From assembly GCA_022036555.1 (NCBI GenBank), contig CM039126.1:7732079-7796078 (forward strand): DNA of 64,000 nt, read 5' to 3'. How positions within the stretch are numbered: the first letter of the stretch is position 1; the number at the start of each line of letters is the position of its first letter. This document shows positions 1-11,204 of the stretch, in pieces. The translations under genes were made by a program, and so were the position numbers. The DNA comes from Microstegium vimineum. Its lineage: Eukaryota; Streptophyta; Magnoliopsida; Poales; Poaceae. The notes under the pieces are model-generated. The model had not been told where the DNA came from. It was given only the letters and a program-made list of their open reading frames with translations, and did not search any database.

Positions 1-1533
1 GTTCTTGCCGCAGCGCTGGTCCCGTTGCTGTGGGCGGCGCTAGTGCGCCAGCTGTGGCGGCCGTACGCCGTGGCGCGGGTGTTCGCGCGGCAGGGCGTCC
101 GAGGCCCGCCGTACCGCTTCTACGTGGGCAACAACCCGGAAGCGAGGGCAATGGTGGCGGCAGCGGCGAGCGGCGACGGCGAGGCGCTGGAGTGGAGCTC
201 CCACGACGTCGTGCGCCGCTCTACGGCAAGGTGTTCCTGTCGTGGACCGGGTCCACGCCGAGGCTGTGGGCGGGCGATCTTGACATGGTGAAGCGGGTCC
301 TCTCCGACAAGTCCGGCCTGTACGTGAAGCCGTCCCAGGTCCCGGCGTTCCTGGCGCTCGTGGGCCGGGGGCCTAGTCTTCACCGAGGGCGACGACTGGG
401 CGCGCCACCGCCGCGTCGTGCACCCGGCGTTCGCCATGGACAGGCTCAAGTCGATGACGGCGGCCATGGCGGCGTGCTCGGCCGAGGTCATCGCCGCTGG
501 CAGCTCGAGCGCACGGTGCGGGGCACGCTCATGGCCATCATCGGCGACCGTCTGTGTCTCGGGGCTGAGGTATCCCCTAGCCCCAGCAGATCCCAGCCGT
601 CACTCTCTATTGCACACGAATTTTAAAGCAGATGAATCTTCTTCAACACAATTGCACACACATTTTAAAGAAAAAAACACGGTGGATGAGAGGGGGGACA
701 CCTCAGCCCCGAGACACCCAGACATTTGGCCGCTGTAAAGGAGGCGAGGGGCTACGGCAGCGACCTGCTCGGCCTCATGTTGGAGGCCAACGCCGACAGT
801 GACGACGGCAAGAAGCAGCAGCAGGCCATGAGCATGGATGAGATCATCGAAGAGTGCAAGACCTTCTTCTTCGCCGGCCACGACACGACCGCGCACCTCC
901 TCACCTGGGCCATGTTTCTCCTTGGCACCCACTCCGAGTGGCAGCAGCGGCTCAGGGAGGAGGTGCTCCGCGAGTGTGCCGAGGTGCCCCTCAACGGCGA
1001 CGCCCTCAGCAAGCTCAAGCTTGTAAGTAATCAAATTAAAGCCCTGATCAGTCGGCCATGAACGAGAAGTACAAAACTGCTATGGTTAATTAATTTGCAG
1101 GTGACGATGGTGCTGTACGAGACGCTCCGGCTGTACGGACCGGTCAGCTTTATCGAGAGGCAGGAGACGGCGGACGTGGACCTCTGTGGCGTGAAGGTGC
1201 CCAAGGGAACGTGCCTGGCGATCCCGTTCGCGTTGCTCCACCGCGACGAGGAGGTGTGGGGCACGGACGCTGGCGAGTTCAACCCGCTCCGGTTCCAGGG
1301 CGGCGGCGCACCCGAACGCGCTCTATCCTTCGGCCTGGGCCCGCGGTCGTGCATCGGGCAGGACTTCGCGATGCTGGAGGCCAAGGCGACGTTGGCGCTC
1401 ATCCTGCGGCGGTTCGACTTCGAGGTGGCGCCGGAGTACGTGCACGTGCCGACCAACTTCCTCACTCTACAGCCGTCGAAAGGGCTCCCCCATCGTGCTC
1501 AGGCTCCTGGATCCACACGCTTTAGCCATTTGA
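1..1533 (+). pseudogene. CYP709-like cytochrome P450 copy 1, degraded
   Basis: This is a microsomal P450 of the CYP72 clan, closest by eye to CYP709. The start codon lies left of the window. Visible parts: the N-terminal WRPYAVARVFARQGVRGPPY segment, the I-helix AGHDTT (about 890), ETLR of the K-helix (about 1118) and the heme loop FGLGPRSCIG (about 1330-1360) with its cysteine. Breaks: about 14 codons plus intron 1 are missing near 213; about 85 codons are missing near 490 compared with copy 3; a 164-bp inverted-repeat element sits at 554-717; and an extra C near 1487 shifts the frame just before the natural end. The last intron (1024-1100, GTAAGT to GCAG) is kept. The 3' flank after the stop matches that of copy 2, so these two are close duplicates. 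It cannot encode a working enzyme. Confidence 0.9.
554..717. mobile_element. 164-bp terminal-inverted-repeat insertion in a P450 exon
   Basis: The ends are perfect 18-bp inverted repeats (GTGTCTCGGGGCTGAGGT at the left and its reverse complement at 700-717). The flanking sequence resumes P450 homology on both sides (GDRL before; AAVKEARGYG after). The interior is non-coding. I cannot define a clean target duplication, so the superfamily is left open. Confidence 0.75.
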
Positions 1534-2222
1534 GGTCGCCGTCGACTTGAGCGAATCCCATCGCACTTGGGTCGTGGAGGTCGACGTTGACATGCGAATC
1601 CCCGTCGACTTGAGAGTAGGTATGCAAGTAGGCTACCCACGAATCCACGTAGAGGCTTAATTTTTGCGGATTCAAACGGCAACCTACAAAAATAAACCTA
1701 TATGCAGGCCGCCGTTTGCATCCTTACTTGAGAAAATTCTTCAAGAATGAAAGAGAGCATAGTGTCTCCATTTTGGGTTCCGGCAAAATGGGCTACAATA
1801 TAAATTTGTCTTGTCTATTTGCACTTTTATCTATTGGTTATTACCCTTATTTACTGTAAAATTATGTCAATTCGTAGTAGATTCTACCGCAAATTAGATT
1901 ATGGACACCAGTCACCATTGCTTGTTAGTACTTGACAAGTATGGGAAGGAGCGGTTTAAGAAACTCTACCTGTTCCATGTCTCAACGTTCATACCTTTCC
2001 AGACAGTAGGTTTTGTTTTCCAAAAATTCCAAAGAAAAATATATCTTAAACCTTCTCTTTGCTGAGGTATATGACATCGTGTACACGATCGAAATGAGGA
2101 CATTATGGTTGAATTTTGCACCTTTTATGCCAGCTTGAATTCTAACATAGACACCCAGCGGATATTGAGCAACTTACTCGCGACAGAGAATTCACGAGGA
2201 TTAAAAAATGCATACAAACATA
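1534..2222. other. Intergenic spacer
   Basis: The first 40 bases continue the homology with the 3' flank of P450 copy 2. After that it is AT-rich sequence with no ORF, RNA or repeat I recognise. Confidence 0.5.
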
Positions 2223-2458
2223 TTCCTTCCGTCTAAAAAAAAGAGTCGTTAGGAATCGTTCTCAACTTTAACTGATTTATTCAAAATATATATAATATTT
2301 ATATCTCCAATTATATTATAAAAATATATTCAAAGATCTACAAAATGATACTAATTATATACTATAGATATTAATATTTTATTAAATATAGTTGGTTAAA
2401 ATTTAAAACTGCTGACTTTTAGGAAGTGAGAATGACTATTTTTATGGGACAGAGATAG
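2223..2458. mobile_element. Degenerate Stowaway-type MITE
   Basis: The ends TTCCTTCCGTC and GACAGAGATAG resemble the Stowaway inverted repeat (CTCCCTCCGTC type), with TA on both sides (2221-2222 and 2459-2460). Size and AT-rich interior match the two better preserved copies in this window (16012 and 21648). Confidence 0.6.
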
Positions 2459-3064
2459 TATGCATCATTTATCCAAAATGACAATCCCCTAGCGACTCCT
2501 TATTTGTGCAAATCAGTTCATCATCGGCGTCACAATGCTGTTGTCGAGCCAATTTGCAACTTGCGATCGAAGGCAATCTGCCAGGCCCAGCCTCGTAGTC
2601 GCAGTCACAAAGAAGGTTTTGTATAAACAGCGGTGTCTGCAAGACATCGCTAGCATCTACGGCGGCAACAAATCGCTGTGACATCTCAGGCATTCAAATT
2701 CACATCACTGCTCATAAATCACCACAAACAAAAAAAACACTAAAAAGCTGCGTAATCACCTTTCAGATCAGGTTATCTACCTCAGGGCATACCAGCACAA
2801 GCGCCAGCCACAACGGCCAGATCAAAAATATCTAACAAAACATGAACTAGGCTTCACGAAAGCATAACCATATTCTGCAATAATTCGTTCCAAAGGCACT
2901 CAGCATAAACAAGTCTACTACATTATCCAACATGATAAACGAGATAAGTTGTTCCAGATATCTGAGACACGACAGCTTGGACATATAACAGTAAAAAAGA
3001 GTTGAGGCGCTCCAAAATTAGGCTAAGTCCTGGTACCAGAAAGCCACTGCTTCAGTTCACTCCT
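2459..3064. other. Spacer and probable 3' UTR of the eL19 gene
   Basis: The part next to 3064 is presumably the 3' UTR of the minus-strand eL19 gene. A 74-codon minus-strand ORF (2469-2693) is open, but I recognise no family and no splice support. No other feature is visible. Confidence 0.4.
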
Positions 3065-5246
3065 TCACTTCTTTGCCTTCTTGGGTGCACTGTGGCATTG
3101 GAGTGTAAAAAAAATGTCAACACATGATCCAACGCTCCAAGCAAACTAGAAAGTGGAGTGGTTCAAAGGCACTTACGCTGCAGCTGGGGCAGGTGCTGCT
3201 GCTGGTGCTGCTGCAGGTTCCCTTGGGCCCTACACAATGATGAAACATGCATTTAGAATCCAAACACATGAACAATGGAAGAGTACATCAAAATGCCACA
3301 AGCTGTCAGAAAACATGCACTAGATCAACTATAAGGCCCACACATGACTATGGAAGACAATGAAAGCAGTACACTAAAACCCATGGCCAATTGTATGCCA
3401 CCACATAGAAGATAAAACAAAATCAAGCACACTTTTTTTAATAGAATCAAAATAGAACTCAGGAGTGTTTGCTAATTTCATTATAATTCATCAATATTAA
3501 GAATCAGCAGTTATAACAATGTAAAGATATGCAGTTTCAGAATGTTCAAATCTTACCTGTGCCAATCTCTCCTCCCTCCTTGCAATTTTCCTTTCACGAG
3601 AAGCCTTGCTCTTGGCACGCTTAGCCTCGAACTGATCAGAGAGTGTCTTCTCTCTGGTCTTTTCAGCCTTTGTCTTGTGAATGCTCTCCATGAGTACTCT
3701 CTTGTTCTTAAACATGTTACCCTTCACTTTCATGTACATTTCATGGTACATGTGCTTGTCAATTTTCTTTGCCTCACGGTACTTGCGCAGCAGGCGCCTG
3801 AGAACACGCATCCTGCGCATCCACAGGATCTTGGTGGGGAGCCGAGCCTCCCTTGTACCCCGGCGCTTGCCTGCCGGGAGATTAGATTAGCATATATTGC
3901 AGGACTCGAAAAAACAGAGATCTCAGATATAAATTCACATGGCAACGAACAGAGTAAATGAGTGTTCCAGCAGCATACCATAACCAGAGTGCCTGCCCTT
4001 CTGTTTTGCTTCGTGTGCCCTCCTTGCACGGGACCTGGAGTGGATCTTCTGCGGTTTCTTGATGATGAAGCCATCCTTGACCAACTTACGAATATTCTGT
4101 CCTGCAAGTATTGTAGAAAAATGGTCATACTTGTGTCCTTTCAATTACTCAGTAGCAAAACAAGTTTAACATTTCAATGTTCAAACAACAGTCCAAGCAT
4201 AACACTCATCAAAATTGAAGATCACAAACCGAGAAAATAACTACATGACAAATCTGAGTGATATAACTATTTCACCTACATCCAATCACAAAAAAACTGC
4301 AGAGATACAACAATTTGCAAGTAATAAAACAAGTAATAAAGCAAGTAATAGCAGTGATAGGCATAATCTAAGTAATAAAACAAGTAGGACTGAACATACA
4401 ATTTGCAAGTACAGCAATAATAGAATATGTATTGCTAAGATACAACAATAAACCTTATGCACAATTGCATCACTTATCAAACAATGCCTTCTTCAGCAAA
4501 ACTAGCCGAGTCAACCTAGAATGTAGGTACATGAGAAGCAGGAAATAAATTATAACAGAAAAAACAACAGACAAGATTTAACAGTTTTAATATCCAGTAC
4601 GCTAAGAATCTAAGACAAGCAACCCAACTACATGAGGTGGCTCACCGGCACAGTGAGTGACCTAATATGAACACCTGAATCCCCAGAATGCAAACGAAAT
4701 AAGATTTCATTTTCATCGTTCCCTATACGAACGAACTAAACAAAACAAAATTTCATTTTCATCGGTCCCTATACGCACAAACTAAACTGCCTTTGTATAT
4801 CTAGACTAGACGGTAACAAACATGAGCTATACCAACAGGCGACGGCGGCTCCACGCTGGTGAACGGCGGGTCGAGCCTCCGCGACTCCATCTGGGAGCCT
4901 TCCGAAGACGCGGTCCGCACGATGCGGCAGCTCATCGGCGCCGCCAAAAAGATACGCGCAGAAACACAGATCTACCTCTACGACACAATCCCACCCCCAC
5001 AGACCAATCAAGGGATGAACAGGGGGCTCGTACGTGGACGGACGCGCTTGCTCATCGACGGACAGAATCGACGCGCAGCAAACACGGACTGTACGGAAGG
5101 GGAGGAGACGGAGAGCAAGCGGTGGTGGTCTTACGCGAGTTGGCCATGGAGATCTCCGAGACCTCGTTGGGGTCGAGCCATACTTTCCCTTTGCCACACT
5201 TGAGCACACTCGATGCAAGCCTCTTCTGGAGCTTCAAGGACACCAT
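3065..5246 (-). CDS. RPL19: 60S ribosomal protein eL19 (RPL19), five exons
   Basis: This is a structural protein of the large cytosolic ribosomal subunit. Coding exons on the minus strand: 5246-5135, 4101-3979, 3870-3557, 3229-3177 and 3089-3065. All introns are GT-AG, and the lengths sum to 627 nt, giving 208 residues, the usual plant size. The start reads MVSLKLQKRLASSVLKCGKG. Other hallmarks are NSRQNIRKLVKDGFI across the first splice, the basic block HSRSRARR, RLPTKILWMRRMRVLRRLL, and MYHEMYMKVKGN leading into the long charged C-terminal helix. The tail is Ala/Pro-rich and ends PKKAKK. Intron 1 (4102-5134) is about 1 kb, as is common in plant ribosomal protein genes. No lesion is visible, so it is probably a functional housekeeping gene. 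Confidence 0.97.
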
Positions 5247-5356
5247 GGTTTCCGCCGGCGAAGAGGGCCGCCCTGCCGGTGTGTGTGGCGGCGGCGTGGA
5301 GCAACAGGTTGGGGGAAGACTGGCGGCCGCGCGGTATAGGTTATATACCACGAGGG

Positions 5357-5365
5357 TTAGGGTTT
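5357..5365 (-). promoter_or_regulatory. Telo-box upstream of the eL19 gene
   Basis: AAACCCTAA reads on the minus strand about 110 bp upstream of the eL19 start codon. This motif is characteristic of plant ribosomal protein promoters and 5' leaders. Confidence 0.75.
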
Positions 5366-5383
5366 CCCTGGAACCCTCTAAAG

Positions 5384-5422
5384 TGGGCTAGGCCTGCGTG
5401 AAGAAGTCGGGCTTGTTGGGCC
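5384..5422 (-). promoter_or_regulatory. Paired site II motifs (TGGGCY) of the eL19 promoter
   Basis: TGGGCT lies at 5384-5389 and TGGGCC at 5417-5422, just beyond the telo-box. Telo-box plus site II is the known combination in plant ribosomal protein and proliferation genes, where TCP-type factors bind site II. Confidence 0.65.
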
Positions 5423-6385
5423 AAGGCCTGTCAGATGGCGGGATAAAGAACAGCGATTCAAGGCCCTTTTGGACTTCTCTTTATAATCGTTTTTTTCCGC
5501 CTAACATAGGTACTTTATACTGAACAAAATTTTGATGTAAAAATGTTTTTTTCCTAGTCAGGGATGATTAGCCAGACTATCTTAATTTCCTTTTTCTAAC
5601 TTGTGTGTACTCGGAGAAGCCTCAGCTGCTTCAGCTAATCTACATGATTATTCGAGGACCTAGAATTGAGAGTTTACCTAAACTTAGGCCTTGTGTGTGA
5701 CGTTCGGATTGACCTTAATCCACATATGTTAAGCGGATTGGGTCAAGTTTAGTTTAAGTTATATTCCAATCCAACCTAGCACATGCAAATTAATATGAAT
5801 CTGACTATATCCGCTGAGTGGATGCATGGGTTTTGTATAATTTACACGCTTTGATCCTGCTGTCAGCAGAGTAGGAGTGCTAAAGACCTTATCTTGTGCT
5901 CATCAAAACCAAGTTGCCTCAACGACCGGATGTGCACAAATGATCGTTCTGCATCATGTTCGTTTAACTTATGAGCTCAACTTATTAGCTATGGTATAAT
6001 ATTTTTTATCTCACAACAAAACAACTAAAAATAACATAAATCAGCTTATCAGCCACAGAAACCATCTGCCGAACAAGCTCCTGGTCTCCAACATAATCTT
6101 CATTGCGCAAGAGCTACCATGGATTAGTCACTGATGGTTGGAGCCTAACCTCTACACTTAGTTAGGACGACAAGCTTGCTCTATACGCTTGCACTAAACA
6201 CACCAAATAACCAAAATATGTTTCGACCTAAAGCTCTTTGATAATTTGATTTGTCAAAAGTAGTATTAGACCCAAAAAATGTATTACTAAGAACCGAAGT
6301 AATAAGAACCCTATAGAGCTTAAAAAGTAGCAATACGAGGTCAAGCTCAGAACTATGAAATGTGTGTCATTTTGTACAAATGGGC
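5423..6385. other. Intergenic spacer
   Basis: AT-rich, no convincing gene. A stretch around 5960-6080 has weakly matching inverted ends (GTTCGTTT... and ...CCGAAC) and could be an old MITE, but no target duplication is readable. Confidence 0.4.
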
Positions 6386-6958
6386 AATGAATGCAGAGAC
6401 AAACTAACAAACTGCAATTGTGCTGCATCGACTTTTCGATGAGACCTCTGTCATATTTGTACGGTAATTAAGCAAGTTTCATTTCCTATGAGATGAAATC
6501 TGTGAAGGATAAAAAACAAAATAGAGTATGAGATGCTTTCTATTAAGGACAAAATACAAAATACAGAATAACTAAATTAGACTCGAAAAAGAAAGTAGAG
6601 AACAACAAAAGAGACAAACCAACAAACTGCAAGTGTGCTGTGTAGACCCTTTGATGATACCTCTGTCATGTTTCTATGGTAATTAAGCAATTTTTCGACA
6701 AAAGACAAAATGGAATATGAGATGCTTTGTGTGAGGGACAAAAGACAAAATAGAGAATAACAAAACCAAATACAAAATAAAGTAAAAGTATGAGATGCTT
6801 TCTGTGAAATAGAGAATATAAAAAAAACACCCGTGGCTTTATGTGAAATAGAGAATATCAAAAAAAGATGAAAATAAAAGCATGAGATGTTTTCTGTGAA
6901 ATAGAGAATATATAAAAAAATAAAACCATTGAATATACAAAAAAATAAAACCATTCAT
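6386..6958. repeat. Tandemly duplicated AT-rich block beside the tRNA
   Basis: A segment of roughly 215 bp is duplicated: GAGACAAACTAACAAACTGC near 6396 and its near-copy near 6611, both continuing through CCTCTGTCAT and GGTAATTAAGCAA. Shorter units built on ATGAGATGCTTTCTGTGAAATAGAGAATA repeat about five times between 6528 and 6915. No convincing protein. Confidence 0.7.
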
Positions 6959-6960
6959 TC

Positions 6961-7033
6961 CGCCGTCCGTGGGATTCGAACCCACGACCACACGGTTAAA
7001 AGCCGTGCGCTCTACCAACTGAGCTAGGACGGC
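6961..7033 (-). tRNA. tRNA-Lys (anticodon UUU)
   Basis: The minus strand folds as a complete cloverleaf. The 7-bp acceptor is GCCGTCC/GGACGGC, the D-arm is GCTC/GAGC, and the anticodon stem CACGG/CCGTG encloses loop CTTTTAA (anticodon TTT). The T-arm is GTGGG-TTCGAAT-CCCAC and the discriminator is G. There is no intron and no encoded CCA, as in nuclear genes. Internal A and B boxes are intact. T-runs downstream (plus-strand A-runs at 6947-6950 and 6939-6945) can end Pol III transcription. It does not resemble plastid trnK, which has an intron and a different acceptor. Confidence 0.96.
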
Positions 7034-7284
7034 TAATATTCAAATTTCAAACAGGATGAGTACAAGATACTACTAATCGATTTTTAACAGTTGAGTTCAC
7101 TTATGACCACTCCTCATGTCAGTTCTTCCACCGTACTGCTTCGCGACATGTACTTGCCCAGTGTCTCTTTTTGTCTCCTAGTTCCCATGCTATAGTTAGT
7201 AGCATCGTTTTATACTTTAGTTTTGTTTTAAGAAAAAATTTATATTTAATCTATCTAGTTAAAAGTTTAATGTTTATGATATAA

Positions 7285-7453
7285 GGGCATGTTTGATCAC
7301 CTCGTCTAAACTTTAGAGCTAAATTCTAAACAAACAATTATAAAAAAATCCAAACAAACGGTTCTAAAGTTAGCTCTAAATTTTTCTCATCTCACATTAG
7401 AACTTGAGATCTCAAAATTAACCTAAGTCTATAGAAGGGGGTCAAACAAGCCC
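7285..7453. mobile_element. Tourist-like MITE (PIF/Harbinger type)
   Basis: Inverted ends GGGCATGTTTGA and TCAAACAAGCCC, about 169 bp, non-coding, bounded by TAA on both sides (7282-7284 and 7454-7456). Ends and a three-base TAA duplication are the Tourist pattern. Confidence 0.75.
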
Positions 7454-7823
7454 TAAGCAGGTAAAACGATGCAGATGTTTAGTGATAATTTAATGACACT
7501 TGTTTAGTAGTATAAATGTTGATATTTTTTTTATAAATTTGATTAAATCTTAGATGATTTACTTATAAAGTTAGAATGTTTTCTTTTGGTGTGTTTGGCC
7601 ACCTTCTTCCACACCATCTTAACTCAATTCATCTGTATACGCATAAATAGAAGCTCGTCTGGTTAGCAGGCTCCATTGTTCCAACTTGACTCCACTCATA
7701 ACTAAGAGCATGACATTTCAAAATGATAAAAACATCTCTGCAAAGTGGTTTACAACCATTCGTTGTACCCACAAAAGTTCAGGGTCACCCTTCATATAAC
7801 ATGTCGATATGTACTGGTAACTC
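7454..7823. other. Spacer
   Basis: No gene or repeat recognised. The last five bases (AACTC) are the left target-site copy of the next retroelement. Confidence 0.5.
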
Positions 7824-8156
7824 TGTTAGAGGAGTTAATGGCCTATTGAGCCTTAACCTATTAGGGTTAATTAGTTGCTTGCTTAGGGGCTAAGTCAAAC
7901 CTCTCTATATAATGAGAGGAGATGTATCAATCTAAAATTAAGCAAGAGATTAGAAGAAAACCCCTTCTCTCTTGTCGGTCGTGGGAGGAGCCCCGCGGCC
8001 GGCGTTCTCAGCGACCCTCAAACCCTAGCCGCCACCGCCCTGTGAACAGTACTCGCAAGTACTGTAGCGCGCAGCAACCGCTGTCTTCCTCAAGTCCTCG
8101 TCCCTCGCCTTAGCCCTCGTCCCACGCGCCCTAACCACTGAGCTATATACATAACA
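7824..8156 (+). repeat. 5' LTR of the 2.1-kb element
   Basis: Starts TGTTAGAGG and ends CATAACA. A TATA box (TATATAA, 7906-7912) sits where LTR transcription would be driven. It is nearly identical to 9605-9936. Confidence 0.92.
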
Positions 8157-8158
8157 TT

Positions 8159-8170
8159 TGGTATCAGAGA
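8159..8170 (+). promoter_or_regulatory. Primer-binding site (initiator tRNA-Met)
   Basis: TGGTATCAGAG begins two bases after the LTR end, matching the common plant Copia primer site; the twelfth base is A instead of C. Confidence 0.8.
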
Positions 8171-8287
8171 TCTTAGGTTCGATCTCTTCGCCGCCCTCCA
8201 CTATGTTGTCGCTGCCACCGTCCACCGTGCCGCCACCGGCGGCCTAATCTGTGATCTTCGTCATCTCAACGCCGACCACGATGCAGG

Positions 8288-8500
8288 CTGTCTGGGCGGG
8301 GCTGGTTCAACCGCCCCTCCCGCAGCTGCCTGCGACGCTGGTCGCGATGCCGGCGACCTGGGCGGGGCTTATCCAGGCGCCCCTCCCGCCGCTGCCTGCG
8401 ACGCCGATTGCGATGCCAGCGACCCGGGCGAGGCTTGTCCAACCGCCCCTCCCGCCGCTGCCTACGCCCGCGATGCCGGCTGCCTGGGCGGGGGTTGTCT
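8288..8500 (+). repeat. 66-bp GC-rich minisatellite inside the element
   Basis: Three units and part of a fourth, each containing CTGGGCGGGGCT and CGCCCCTCCCGC, at a spacing of about 66 bp. In one frame they read as a proline/alanine repeat (WAGL...PPLPPLPAT). This may be captured or locally expanded sequence; no known protein. Confidence 0.7.
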
Positions 8501-9604
8501 AGCCTGCGCCACCACCGCCTCCCCTAATGGTGCCGCTCTCCGAGGTGTCCCGGGCGGGGCTATTGAGCTCTCTCGCCGCGATGCAAGCCAGTTTCGCCGC
8601 CATGCAAATCGACGTCGCCACGATACAGGTTGCCTGCGCGGGGCTTGTCCATCCGACCCTTTTGTCGTTGCCTGCGCCCCCACCGCCACCGCCAACGGCG
8701 CCGATCCCGTCGTTCACCACCCCCAGCCCGTGCCGCCACAACAGGAATGCGATGGCGTCTTCTACGGGGGCGTGGATGGCATCCAGGCACCGGCAGTGCA
8801 GCTGCAGGCGGTGGCGCACTGCCTCCTAGCGCGCCGACAGGGACGACAATGCCCCATCTTTAAGTGGCGGCGGTCAGTCATCCCTACAGCAGCAGCCTTG
8901 CACCTCGCGGAGAGGAAGGCGATTGCGCGAGCAAGTGCCTGCAAGGTGTCTGCAGCGGTGCGGCTATAGGCTGCGGCGCGTGGCCTCTTAGTACGCCGGC
9001 GGCTGCAGAAGATGCGCTCACCTATGCACGAGGCGACCTTAGTGACGGTTGACCTCAGCATAGGGGAGCGCTACCTCGCCTGGTCGGTCGACTTCAGCAC
9101 AGGGGAGCACGACCTCGTCTGGTCGAACGACCACCAGCAACCGTGCCGACCCGCTGTCGTCTTCAAGCACGAGCATGGTGTTTTTTCTGCAAGCAACGAA
9201 CTCCAACTCTACAATGCCGGCGATATGGGACTCGCTTCCCTCCTTGTCACCGGCAGAGACGCACTGCCTAGCGCCACCGCATTCCGCCACCGGCCGCCAC
9301 GAGGATGTCTCCGCTAGTCGCTATCGCGACTAATTCCAGGTAGCTATACCCGTGCACCCCTCTCATTCCGGTGGTCTCCATGGGATCCAGGTGGCCACAC
9401 ATGTGGAGGTTCATCACGCGTAGGGTGTCCGAGGTATCTTCAAGTTTCAAAAATAAAGAGCCTATGTCGACTTCAGGTTAATAAAATAAGCCGAGATGTA
9501 AAAGGCTTGTTTTCAGGTGTTAGGTTTGGTTCTAACAGAGTCATCGTTAGTGTCATCGTTAGGTTGCAGCTCGAGGACGAGCTGCATGTCCAGGTGGGGT
9601 GTAG

Positions 9605-9936
9605 TGTTAGAGGAGTTAATGACATATTGGGTCTTAGCCCATTAGGGTTAATTAGTTGCTTGCTTAGGGGCTAAGTCAAACCTCTCTATATAATGAGAGG
9701 AGATGTATCAATCTAAAATTAAGCAAGAAATTAGAAGAAAACCCTTCCCTCTTGTCGGCCGTGGGCGGAGCCCCGCGGCTGGCGTTCCCAGCGACCCTCA
9801 AACCCTAGCCGCCTCCACCCTGTGAACAGTACTCGCGAGTACTGTAGCGCGCAGCAGCCGCCGTCTTCGTCAAGTCCTCGTCCCTCGCCTTAGCCCTCAT
9901 CCCACGCGCCCTAACCACCGAGCTATATACATAACA
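9605..9936 (+). repeat. 3' LTR of the 2.1-kb element
   Basis: Direct copy of 7824-8156 with a few substitutions; followed by the right target-site copy AACTC. Confidence 0.92.
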
Positions 9937-11204
9937 AACTCACTGCAACAATCTTTCCCGCACTCGCCCAAGTCAGGCAACAAACAAACGAGATATTTAG
10001 GAGTACTAGCTTTTTAGCTACTAAAGCTACTTCTCACCTTAACTCGCACCAAATGCATAGGATTACCCAATCAAGCACTATACTCGGCTTACTATGTCCA
10101 AACATGATTTTACGACCTGCATGAGATGTCCTCGAGGCTCACTACAATGGATGCAACAACCCTTAATCAGCTCAACCAAGTTATGTCACCCCGAACCTCC
10201 ACTCTCCATGATCTTGCCCCTTGCCAAGCCGCAAACACATTAATCATTTGTAGGCATCTTTTAGCTCATGCTCATCTACTTGTTCATTGGCTAGAATAGT
10301 CAAGTCCTAATCCCGTGTGAACATTGAAAAACCCAATACATGCTCCCCCGGTCTAAACAAACTAAACATGTATTATGGTTTAGAAAGCAATCAATCAATA
10401 CTTCAATGTTTGGTAACGAACAAAGTGTGGAATGATAAGCAGGGGTGATAGGTCATGGGCATACTGCCATACTTACGTAAACATGATCTTAAAGTAACAT
10501 AACCAAGTTATGCAATTTAGTAAATGAAACAAGATGCTTAGGAGCCTATCATAAGTATCAACTTGGGGTTCAATCGGTTTGAGTTTGGCAACGAACTCAA
10601 CTTCCTGCTCAACATCCCATCTCCTCACAGTTGTTTAAGTTCCTATATGTGCAATGTAACACAAGTAAACATGATGTATATGACTTAAATTAATCATGCA
10701 TGTATGAGGTAGAAACACTTTAAACGTAACTTGGAATGAGTAAGTTACATGTTGCTGGTTGACATACATAGATTACATGTCTAATTAGTCAAGTCCGTCC
10801 GCGTTAGGGTAGTTGGATTGTCCCGTAGGGCTTTGTGCTTTAGACCTAAGTGAGATCACGTGGACCATCAGATATTGATTGTCCGACACATATTTTAGAC
10901 TTAAGTGAGCCTAAATTTTGAGTCACACTGTTGTCATGATAAATTTACTAAATTTTGATGCTTACAAGACGTTCCCTTAGGCCGTATGTGAAAAATACTT
11001 GTCACATAATATGTATATTGTTGAACACTAAGTATAAATTTGTTTCTTTAATCATATATAATTATTAAGGTAAAAAAAATCTAATACAATCTACACATAT
11101 ATCCCCTTTTGTTTTAAAGGTGAAATAAAAAAATAAATAGTTGATGTTATAGTTTTTAAGATGTGACCAAACTTTGTGGTAGGAGCGATATGTTTTTTAA
11201 CTTC
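9937..11204. other. Intergenic spacer
   Basis: No ORF of note and no RNA or repeat I can define. Confidence 0.5.

Larger units (their letters stand above)
7824..9936 (+). mobile_element. Non-autonomous LTR retrotransposon, 2.1 kb, with perfect target duplication
   Basis: Two direct LTRs (333 and 332 bp, TGTTAGAGG...ATAACA) flank a 1.45-kb interior. AACTC precedes the left LTR (7819-7823) and follows the right one (9937-9941). A primer-binding site for initiator tRNA-Met follows the left LTR, and a purine-rich AGGTGGGG tract lies just before the right one. The interior has short ORFs but no gag, protease, integrase or reverse transcriptase that I can see, so it needs enzymes from another element, probably Copia given the Met primer. 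It is larger than classical TRIMs. The LTRs differ at a modest number of sites, so the insertion is not very recent. Confidence 0.92.

Noticed and set aside
6577..6954. Minus-strand 125-codon ORF, Phe-rich and membrane-like
   Set aside because: It is made of the AT-rich tandem units next to the tRNA; the repeat structure explains it.
6961..7033. Plastid-derived tRNA-Lys insertion
   Set aside because: Acceptor and arms differ from plastid trnK, and there is no intron; the nuclear form fits.
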